A program made the translations under genes and the position numbers. Positions 34,862 to 43,199 of a stretch of DNA of 64,000 nt are shown here, in pieces. Under the pieces are notes generated by a model that did no database searches, was not told the origin of the DNA, and was given only the letters and a program-made list of their open reading frames with translations. The stretch's first letter is position 1. Every line of letters starts with the position of its first letter. Origin of the DNA: Clarireedia homoeocarpa. Taxonomy: Eukaryota > Ascomycota > Leotiomycetes > Helotiales > Rutstroemiaceae. The stretch lies in the NCBI GenBank assembly GCA_001465935.1, contig LNKV01000008.1:124001-188000 (forward strand). Direction: 5' to 3'.

Positions 34862-36106
34862 ATGCCGTACCCCGCTCCCACACAAGAACCCCCAGCGGGA
34901 ACCGCCCTCTCCGCCTCCCCACCCACCCTCTTCAAACCCCTCACTCTCCGCTCCCTGACTTTTCAAAACCGCATTTGGGTAGCTCCTATGTGCACATACA
35001 GCGCTAACGCCGGCCACCTTACCGACTTCCACCTCGTGCATCTCGGGGGCTTCGCTTACCGCGGGGCATCCCTCACCATCATCGAAGCCACCGCCGTTCG
35101 TCCCGAAGGACGTATATCCCCTGGCGATACAGGATTATGGGAGGATGCGCAGATTGCGGGGATCAAACGAGTCGCTGACTTCGCGCATAGCCAGGGCCAG
35201 AAAATTGGGATCCAGCTGGCGCATGCAGGAAGAAAAGCATCGACGATGCCGCCGTGGGTGTCGAAGGTCCCAGGAGTGAGCGTTGTTGCGACGGAGGAAA
35301 ATGGCGGCTGGCCGAAGAACGTGAAGGCGATGAGCGCGATTAAATGGGGAGAGGGCTACGCGGAGCCAAATGAGATGACGGTGGAGGAGATTCAGGATGT
35401 TGTTGATGGATATCGGGATGCTGCGAAAAGAGCGGTGGAGGCGGGTGTGGATGTCATTGAGATCCATGGAGCTCATGGCTATTTATTGCACTCCTCGTTG
35501 AGCCCGCAGACGAACAAGAGGACTGATCAGTATGGAGGAAGTTGGGAGAATCGAACTCGGTTGTTAATTGAGACGATAAAAGCGGTAAGAGGCGCGATTC
35601 CTGATGGGATGCCTTTACTTTTGAGAATAAGTGCAACGGAATGGCTGGAGGGTGTTGAGAGCTGGGATGTCCCTGATACTATCCGGTTAGCGAAAATGCT
35701 TCCCTCACTAGGAGTCGATTTACTCGATGTGAGCTCAGCTGGAAATTCTCCCATTCAGAAAATTGGCATGCATACGGACTACCAGATCAGTATCGCGGGA
35801 CAAATCCGTGCCGCGCTGTACAAAGAGGGAATAAGGGATCTAAAGATTGGCTGTGTGGGCATGATCACGGAGGCTGAAGCCGCAAAGGAACATCTAGAGG
35901 AAATCAGTGCAAGTACAAATGGAGAGGGCACGGTCGATATCAAGGATGAGCAAGGAAAGCTGGCCAAGGCAGATGTGGTGCTAGTTGCTCGACAGTTCTT
36001 GAGAGAACCCGAATGGGTTTTGAGAGTCGCGTATAGGCTAGGAGTTGAGGTGCAGTTCCCGCTTCAGTATCAAAGAGGTAAATTTTTAAAAGGAAGTCGT
36101 ATATGA
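34862..36106 (+). CDS. Old yellow enzyme family NAD(P)H:flavin oxidoreductase
   Basis: FMN-dependent ene-reductase of the YqjM-like class, which reduces activated C=C bonds using NAD(P)H in the cytosol. Single exon, 414 residues, ATG in CAAGATGCC. The TIM-barrel landmarks are in order: LTFQNRIWVAPMCTYSA near 35-51 with the class-typical Cys, GIQLAHAGRKAS near 118-129, EIHGAHGYLLHSSLSPQTNK near 200-220 (substrate-binding H-x-x-H-G-Y-L), RTDQYGGSWENR, LRISATEW, and the C-terminal phosphate-binding GMITEAEAA and VARQFLREP. All typical catalytic regions are present, so it should be active. The physiological substrate is unknown. Two CRE-like sites upstream suggest stress-linked expression. Confidence 0.92.
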   Translation: MPYPAPTQEPPAGTALSASPPTLFKPLTLRSLTFQNRIWVAPMCTYSANAGHLTDFHLVHLGGFAYRGASLTIIEATAVRPEGRISPGDTGLWEDAQIAGIKRVADFAHSQGQKIGIQLAHAGRKASTMPPWVSKVPGVSVVATEENGGWPKNVKAMSAIKWGEGYAEPNEMTVEEIQDVVDGYRDAAKRAVEAGVDVIEIHGAHGYLLHSSLSPQTNKRTDQYGGSWENRTRLLIETIKAVRGAIPDGMPLLLRISATEWLEGVESWDVPDTIRLAKMLPSLGVDLLDVSSAGNSPIQKIGMHTDYQISIAGQIRAALYKEGIRDLKIGCVGMITEAEAAKEHLEEISASTNGEGTVDIKDEQGKLAKADVVLVARQFLREPEWVLRVAYRLGVEVQFPLQYQRGKFLKGSRI

Positions 36107-36483
36107 TGAAATGATAGCTGTGTTAGAGATACGAATATACAGATAGATACCATAGATAGATTACGACCTTTCTAACAATGGCATCTCGCTTTGCTCAGAC
36201 TCGCAAGGTTCATATTGATGGTTGTCGCTCCAAAACCGCGGGTTTACTTTTTGCAATATTTCAAAGAAAAATTTGAGGACAATTGCTAAGTTTGGAAACT
36301 TACACTGGTGTAGGAGTAGCAGTGTGGGAGAGGAAGAGCTCAACATCTGAGTGACGACAACGTCACTCTAAAACAAATGGAATAAATAAAAAGATTAGAT
36401 ATATATTTGAGTATCAATAACCACCATTTTTTCTTCCCGGACTCCACGCTAAATGAATCAACAAGTCAACCAGAAGCCACTGC
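36107..36483. other. Convergent spacer
   Basis: Spacer between the old yellow enzyme (plus) and the kinase-fold gene (minus). No gene seen. Confidence 0.5.
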
Positions 36484-37560
36484 TTACACATACTCCTCCT
36501 CAAAAACAAAATTCACCAGCTCAGACAAACCCTGGATATCCCCTTCGAATGTCCCAATACTTGGACCCCCGTTTACAAACGCATCCGTACACCTCCCACC
36601 AAAATCCACGATCCACGCGTCATTATTTGCATCAATCAACACATTCTCTGGTTTCGCGTCACCCCATATAACCCCGCAGTTATGCAGTTGTGTCACCGTG
36701 TGAAAAACTTGATCAACCCACCTCCTCTTAAGTGAAAGATCCGTCGCTGGCTCCGAAGCACACGCCAATGTAACATAATTGCAATCAATATACGATAAAA
36801 GAAGACCAAGAATCAACCCCTTATCGTCCCGGACGATGCCATGCACTTGTGGGATATTGATATCGTGAAGATCGAGGCCGGAGTTTGCGATACAAAAGTA
36901 GGTCTGTAGCTCGCGAACAACGAGTTCGGTATCAATTGGAAAGTAGGGTTTGAAGAAGCACATGGTCTTGCCGTCAATCAGGACCTTTGAGATATTAGGA
37001 CAGACTTCAGTTTCGGGGCTCGAGATGATGAGATCGATGGAAGAAGGGTGGTAGGATAGGCAGTTGATAGTGATTTCTAGAAGTTCTTTGGGAAGTCGGA
37101 TCCCAGGCTGAATTATTTCGGTTTGCTGGGCACTTAGTATCGGAACCAGCTTATGGTTTATCACACCAAGGTCGAAATGATAGACTTTAGATTGTAGATA
37201 ATCTTGAAGAGTAGCCACCTTTGTGGAGGACAAATTTTCGAAGTGTGGCATGCAAGGAGTAAGTGCCCATGTGTAAAAGTCTTCAGGTAGAACTCTATCA
37301 ATCTCATCACAGGATCCTTGGTCAGATTTTATTGCATCGAGACCATGAAGGTAGTCGTCGTAGAAGGTAGGAGAAGAAAGGAAATTTTCGGGCGCCATGT
37401 TAATGTAGAAGCAGGAATCGTAGCAACGTACCCCGATCTGAGCTTCATCGTTCTGAGTATTGCAAAGGAAGCTGGTGACGATGTATGGAAGCTTTTCTGG
37501 AAGGTCATCATTGGACATCCATTCGCGGCTATTCCCACTGTTGATTTCGAATTGATTCAT
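36484..37560 (-). CDS. Protein-kinase-like fold protein
   Basis: 358 residues from the first true ATG at 37560; the open frame extends upstream but only with non-ATG starts, so a 5' exon may be missing. The C-terminal half has kinase-fold signatures: QVHGIVRD then LGLLLSYI (hinge-like), GVIWGDAKPENVLIDANNDA in place of the HRDLKPEN catalytic loop, and IVDFGG for DFG. The catalytic Asp and metal-binding Asn are kept, but the HRD is WGD. An N-lobe lysine motif is not obvious. Similar atypical kinase-like proteins are frequent in Leotiomycetes. Whether it is a true kinase, an aminoglycoside-phosphotransferase-like enzyme or a pseudokinase cannot be decided here. Confidence 0.7.
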   Translation of the reverse strand: MNQFEINSGNSREWMSNDDLPEKLPYIVTSFLCNTQNDEAQIGVRCYDSCFYINMAPENFLSSPTFYDDYLHGLDAIKSDQGSCDEIDRVLPEDFYTWALTPCMPHFENLSSTKVATLQDYLQSKVYHFDLGVINHKLVPILSAQQTEIIQPGIRLPKELLEITINCLSYHPSSIDLIISSPETEVCPNISKVLIDGKTMCFFKPYFPIDTELVVRELQTYFCIANSGLDLHDINIPQVHGIVRDDKGLILGLLLSYIDCNYVTLACASEPATDLSLKRRWVDQVFHTVTQLHNCGVIWGDAKPENVLIDANNDAWIVDFGGRCTDAFVNGGPSIGTFEGDIQGLSELVNFVFEEEYV

Positions 37561-38978
37561 GATGGAGATAAGGTTAGGAATACGATATTTTGTAAGGCTT
37601 GACAAGCGATGAGCAAGATCCTGATGGTCCAGAAAACTATTCAATGCATAATGATGGCTAAATTATGAAATCGTTGGCGTTAATATATCCCCAGAACACA
37701 GCAAAAATTTTCTCCACTTCCTCAAACTTTGAAGCCAACCACTGTTGGCGTAAGCTTACCCCTCGATATGCGCTCGTCTATTCCCGAGAAAATGAGGGGG
37801 ATCAAAACGCCACAAGGTGCGGCCTCTTGGGAGGTGCGGTAGGCCCGACTAAGGTCACCAACAAGAATTTTATGATACTAGTAGAGGCTTTGTTCGCTCA
37901 TAAATGCTCACTTCCAAAGCGGCTAAGTAATCCGGATATTTGGAAACGCAATACTACCAGGAAGGAGCATTAAAAGTAAATTGGTTGTGTTCGCAGATTC
38001 CCGAATAAAGCTGTATAGCGCGTAATCGCAAGTGTTGTGTATAGTGAAAAGCCTTCAAAGCAATCAAGCGCTGCTGCGAAACCTACATACTTATTCTATC
38101 CGTCTCTACCAATTAACTTCTTGATGAAGACATTGGTACAGAAACGCTTCTCGTGACAGCCATTACTCGAAGGCATTTAGGCGGCCGAATTGCCCAGCGA
38201 TGCTATTCATACCCTCCTGTAGGTTGCGAACAATTTCCGTTGGATAGAAATTTCCTAGGACTACCCAGCTATAGAGCCAACTCATTGAGTATTAATCGCG
38301 GCTGTCGCGTGTGATTGCTGAATTTTTGGCAATCACGGCTCAAAGACTCAATGGATCCTGGCCGTATACTGTGACGCCGACCGAAGAAGACTCTGGAGGG
38401 ACGTCAACTGAGACTGGCCAACGACCGACCGTATGCGGCTCATGTTGAGCCGTAATAGCCCTATCTGCCATTCATCTATCAGCCTTCCTGGCAAGGGCAA
38501 AGGCGCTTGAGGAGATAAATGCTATTCCGTTGCGGATAAGATTTGTTGGCTAGCCGCATTTGCATCTTGGTTTTCTCATGTCGACTCATGAAAACGCCTT
38601 GCGGTGTGATCTGACAGACCTAGTTTTAGGTAATCAATAAATGGAGATCCTTGTTGGCAGGCATTACCGTATATGAAGCGCTACTCAGTGAGGCTGAATT
38701 GCTGGTCATAGAGCTTCAAATCACAATGTAAAGCTTTATCTGTGTGGTAAATCTGACCAATTCATTGCCTTGAACTTGGATGGAGTTGCCAGTTGGAGTT
38801 GACCACAGTATGTAGTAATCAATTACTACATACGCTGCTATTCTCCTTAGCTGATGCCGCCATAGGTGCTCCGGCTTCCTAGTTAGACCAGCTTCCATTC
38901 AACTTATAGCTTGTGATAGTCACACAGCTGTCTACGATACTGCAGACTTTTCATATCTTAAATGCAATTATTTCTCCA
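37561..38978. other. intergenic with inverted repeats
   Basis: No supported gene. It contains several inverted repeats (38311-38336, 38436-38452, 38808-38833), reported as findings. It may hold decayed mobile DNA. Confidence 0.45.
38808..38833. repeat. Perfect 12-bp inverted repeat with 2-bp spacer
   Basis: Left arm GTATGTAGTAAT at 38808-38819, spacer CA, right arm ATTACTACATAC at 38822-38833, with no mismatch. It lies in the 3' flank of the SAP-domain gene. Confidence 0.9.
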
Positions 38979-40345
38979 TCATGCCAACTCCCTTAGCATC
39001 CTACTCTTCGGTCTTCTCGCTTTTATTAGATCCTTTCTTTCCTTCTCACTAAGTTTGGCCTCTGCCTCATCAGCATCTCGAAGTTTCTTGACCAAGTCAA
39101 GTTTCCTTTCCTTACTTCGAACTTTAATGTCTCGATCCCCACACATAAATTCCAGCGAAGTCATAGACAGATCGCCATAATCGACTTCACCAGTCTCAAG
39201 CCACTTGATGCAAGTAGCCTTGTTTCCCGATCCTTGCATCCCTTGCCTTTGGCACATATTTTGTAACTCCCGCCCTGATCTTTTCGCCCAATGAGACTTC
39301 TTCCAGTCGTAATCACACATTGGCTGAGATTTCCTGGCGGGCTGATAACTATCTTGAAGTAGCCTGTCGCGTGCGTCTAGCTCATCTATCTGCTTACTAA
39401 CTTTTTTTGGTTCAACGGGATGCCCGACTATGGCTTCGAGCTCGGCTTTCTCCTCGTTGTACTGTTTTTTGAAGTTGTTCAGTTTCTCTCTGGTTTCATC
39501 GATAGACTTGCGTATTTGACTGGGCGGCAGTCTTTTAGAATTGCGGTCATTACTTTCCAGCCGTGTGGCAGCATCCAGACCGGCATTTGATATCGCCTCT
39601 TCCAGTTCCTTGATTGTTGTCTCCTTCATGTCCAGGTGAACGTACATAATTATCTCCTTATAATTCCCCCTGTCACAATCACCCTGATCATCCAGCTTGA
39701 GTCGCTCGATCTTCAATGTCTTGTTTCCCAGACTAGCGTTCACAAAGTGGCGCTCGCTCAACATCAGGGAGAGCTCCTCTGCAGAACGTGTACCATAATC
39801 GTAAGTTGAGGTTTCCAAGCGATGTATCATCTCCTCCCGAGAACCGGCTGTACTAAGTCCTCGATCATGCAGTAGTCGCACTAACTTGCTATTGTCTTTC
39901 GTTGCATACGTCAGGATGTCATCTTCCTTCTTCGCAGTGACACCATTGTTCGATGGGCAGGACGATTTGGAGGATGGTGTCTGCATTGGTCTGTCGCGTT
40001 CCGGAGCTGGGGTTGGCATTTCATCTGCCTTCGATTCATGAGCAGCGCTTGACTCGGGGTTACGATCTAATACCCTTCTGGAGGGTTCTTTTGGTGCCGT
40101 TGAAGGACTATAATCTTCGTTGTCTTGTAAACGGCGAATCAATATTTCTTTGGTGCCCGTTGCTGGCATCAATCTTTCCTTAAGAATGGCAATCAATTCC
40201 TCCTTTGATTTAGACTCGTAACTAGGCTTTGCAGAGGCCTCTTCATCTACGACAATTGGCTTCCTAGTCTTTATGGTCTTTGTATTCTTCACGTGTTTGG
40301 CGCGTTTGGGTCAGCCTCTGCTAACGCACGTTTGGCGCGTGGCAT
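38979..40345 (-). CDS. Multi-SAP-domain protein with broken N-terminus
   Basis: The open frame 40292-38979 (437 codons) has no ATG at its start. Five SAP-like helix-extended-helix units are visible: KSKEELIAILKERLMPATGT near the start, DNSKLVRLLHDRGLSTAGSR and SAEELSLMLSERHF in the middle, then SGRELQNMCQRQGMQGSG and a last degenerate copy (LSMTSLEFMCGDRDI). SAP units usually bind AT-rich DNA in the nucleus. A coiled coil (DETREKLNNFKKQYNEEKAE) separates the pairs. An ATG at 40345 opens a frame beginning MPRAKRALAEADPNAPNT, typical of such proteins, but it reaches TGA at 40291-40289, one frame away from the SAP frame. No intron fits. So this is a frameshifted gene, a non-ATG start, or a sequence error. 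Confidence 0.6.
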
Positions 40346-41440
40346 GATGAATTAATTGTGTTAGGATTAAGATACGCTAGTAATTAAATGCGGTTTCTTG
40401 TCGCGACACGATGGGCTCAAGTGAGATCAAGAATAGGTGTTAGATTTGTAGACACTTATGTTGTGAGGGGAAATATGAAGAGACAGCAAAATCTACGCGA
40501 CGGAATGACGTCAAAATTTCGAGCTTGAGAGCTGCAGCTCCCTCCCCTATTCATTTTCTAGGAGTTATAACGTCGTCAATTACAAGATGGTTAGAGACGA
40601 TATGCACCACTAAAACATACTCATAATGAAACAAGAGGGCACTCTATGCTGAATCCTTTATAATTCTCATGTACTTCTTCTCTAGGCTGCCTACAACTTC
40701 TGGACCTTTCTAGACTGCGGGGACCCTTGAAGGCTTGCGGAAAGGGCTAGCTTTCTCTCTCTCCATTACAGCAAATTCAGGCCAGCGACAGACGGCCACA
40801 GTATTTTGATATATCTGAAATATCTCAAGTTCTCAGGGATACTGTACCTTTCAAGTCATTATATTCCTCTACCTAGTAGGTACAGTAGGAGCAGCAGTTT
40901 ATATGCTGAATGAAGCTAGTTTGGGTGAGAGCGCAAAACTTTTGGCATTTAAGAAGACAATTCTGTGATCAAAGATCTAAGATACAATTCAAAACGTCTA
41001 ATATAAAATGCTCCAGATCATAAAATCTCATCTCGTACATTGATAGTACCTCTGGATCTTAGTGTACTATACCAACTTTCATGTACATCACAAGGTCGTC
41101 AGATGAGTTGTTCCCCGCCTAATTTTTGAGGGCTAGAAGTACACACTTACACTGTTCATCATTCACGCTCTTCAATATCAATATAAACAGGGAATATTAT
41201 TATAAAGTAAAAATCATAGCATTTTTTTGGGGAGGTTTTCATCTACTTACCTTGAAAAAGATTCGCAGAGTTTTTTTGTTGTTGTTGGCTTTCATCTACG
41301 TCCCTTGATCTGTTACGCTGTGCCTACCGGAGGAGAGGAAACTGAGGTGCTGTGAAGTTACCAGGGTGGCGGAAGAGAGAACATAGAGTTGTAATCTCTC
41401 TACGACTTGACCTTAACCCTGCTGCAAATCTGAAGGGCCA
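40346..41440. other. intergenic
   Basis: No supported gene. Promoter of the SAP gene and 3' flank of the repeat-protein gene. Confidence 0.5.
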
Positions 41441-42352
41441 TCAGCGTCGTGAGCGTCGTTGCCGGTCTGCTCCCAATGCGTCACGTCGTTCCTGTCTTCG
41501 TCGTGCAGCCACCTGTGCATCATGCGCAGCTTGTGCATTTGCCCGATTTTGTTGAGCAATCCTATCATTTTCTGCTATATGTCTCTCTGCAAAGGGGGCA
41601 ACCTGTGTAGGTGACATTGGGTTATCTAGTCCTGGATGGTCTCCCACCGCGCGAAGTTCTGTTTCTGGACCACCAGCCACGGGGGCAGCGGAAGCGGTCA
41701 GCCCTCTTATGGGCGAATCCGGGTGAAAAACGCCATGTTCATCGATGAATCCATTACCTGATAAAGTTCCAACGACTGTTGAAGGTACTCTGTAAGTTTC
41801 TGGCACTGGCGGTGGAGGCATACTGCTAGTAGTGTTGGTAGGAACTATAGCGCCTGTCGTGGCCTGCTGATTCTGCACTGGATATTGCGGTTGATAGGTC
41901 TGTTCGTACGGCGTCTGAGAAGTGTTTCCTCCATATGAACTCGGTGCTTGAGGGTTCTGTCCGTACGGCGTTTGGTAAGCCCCTCCTCCATAGGAACTCT
42001 GCGCTTGGGGGTTCTGTCCGTACGGCGTCTGATAAGTGCCTCCTCCATATGAACTCGGTGCTTGGGGGTTCTGTCCGTACGGCGTTTGGTACGGCGTTTG
42101 GTAAGTCACTCCTCCATAGGAACTCTGCGCTTGAGGGTTGTGTCCGTACGGCGTCTGATAAGTGCCTTCTCCATATGAACTCTGCGCTTGAGGATTTTGT
42201 CCTCCATATGATGACTCCTGAGTAGACTCTGGAGCCCCATAAGCTTGTTCCGAAGTTGCCATGCGATTATCTGGCTGTTGGTCTGAACCACGACCAGAAC
42301 CGCGACCAGAACGGTGACGGTGACCGTGACGCGAGTGATTACCTGAACTCAT
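41441..42352 (-). CDS. Prion-like Q/G/S/Y-rich repeat protein
   Basis: 303 residues from the ATG at 42352, one exon. The N-terminus is HRHRSGRGSGRGSDQQ. Residues about 55-155 are five copies of a 19-residue unit of the type NPQAQSSYGGGTYQTPYGQ; the second copy carries an extra QTPY. The central part is Pro/Thr-rich, then comes a short folded-looking piece (SGNGFIDEHGVFHPDSPIRG). The C-terminus is basic and helical (NDRIAQQNRANAQAA, AARRRQERRDAL). The composition is that of prion-like, phase-separating domains such as those of FET proteins. The SYGG-Y spacing is even, suggesting multivalent tyrosine stickers. Function unknown. It lies upstream of, and divergent from, the NLR-type gene. Confidence 0.65.
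   Translation of the reverse strand: MSSGNHSRHGHRHRSGRGSGRGSDQQPDNRMATSEQAYGAPESTQESSYGGQNPQAQSSYGEGTYQTPYGHNPQAQSSYGGVTYQTPYQTPYGQNPQAPSSYGGGTYQTPYGQNPQAQSSYGGGAYQTPYGQNPQAPSSYGGNTSQTPYEQTYQPQYPVQNQQATTGAIVPTNTTSSMPPPPVPETYRVPSTVVGTLSGNGFIDEHGVFHPDSPIRGLTASAAPVAGGPETELRAVGDHPGLDNPMSPTQVAPFAERHIAENDRIAQQNRANAQAAHDAQVAARRRQERRDALGADRQRRSRR
41897..42189. repeat. 57-bp coding minisatellite, five copies
   Basis: DNA units of about 57 bp (one 69 bp) encode the NPQA-(Q/P)-SSYGG-x-(T/A)-YQTPY-x-Q repeat. Units 1, 2 and 4 carry QAQ, and units 3 and 5 carry QAP, so copies partly alternate. This suggests recent expansion by unequal exchange. Confidence 0.85.
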
Positions 42353-43199
42353 CTTGTAAACCTAGGAGTAGAGGTAGGAAGGTAGTCTTAACTACTATGA
42401 TTAGTTCTAGTAAAGTTGAAGGTTAGTAACTAAATTGAGTAGAAAGATGTTTGTCGATGTCATATAGTATTTATTTATCAGTTAAAACCATCAAAGATAT
42501 ATTCATATTAGGTATATTGTTTTGATATTGTTCTATTGAAACTATTTATATTGTTTCTAATATTGTTATATTGAAAATATTCATATTTGAGATGTTAGAA
42601 CAATAGTTAAAACATAACAATATACTTGTCTAGTACTTTAATCCTCTCTGCCATATATTTTGTTGAGTTACTTTAGATTATCTTCAGAGCAAGTGTTTAT
42701 ATAGTCTCCTTTACGTGGCAGTTAGCTTTTGCTCTTTGCTAGCTCAGTATTCTGAGATCAGAGTACTCTTCTATTTTGTAAAATCTGCTTCCCCGCAAAT
42801 GTGCATCTTTCTTTTTAACACAGCCATGCAAGACACGGTTGAGCTGCCGCTTTACCACTTTGAGCAAAGCTTGGCAGCGGGGTTGTTATTTTGCAGAATA
42901 AATGGCGAACCCCCGCCGTGCTTGTACCTCTGCGAGGTGTAAACAAACCCCATATACCACCATTTCCATTACATATCGTTGCACTGATAAAACTAACAAG
43001 ATTACTTTGACAGAGGTTACAAGAAGAAGCCTTCCTAAGCCTAGCAGAGGAAAATCTAGCCGAAATCAGGATTCCCAGAGTCTGGACGATGACCTCTGTA
43101 GATAAGATCGGGCTGACAATAGTCTACGAGCCTAGAACGAGAGATGAGCGTACTATAGAGTAAATATTTCTCCCGAGAGAAGACAGATATTGAGTTAAC
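42353..43199. other. Divergent intergenic region
   Basis: 847 bp between the repeat-protein gene and the NLR-type gene. The part at 42480-42620 is very AT-rich. The first copy of the 81-bp direct repeat is at 42700-42780. An open frame at 42902-43105 has no support. Confidence 0.5.
42700..42780 (+). repeat. 81-bp direct repeat, copy 1
   Basis: Begins TATAGTCTCCTTTACGTGGC and ends TCTTCTATTTTGTA. It matches 46741-46821 at 77 of 81 positions in the same orientation. It is 420 bp upstream of the NLR-type start codon. Similarity does not extend past the ends. Confidence 0.9.

Noticed and set aside
42902..43105. 67-residue frame just upstream of the NLR gene
   Set aside because: Low similarity to anything recognisable; more likely the NLR promoter or 5' UTR.
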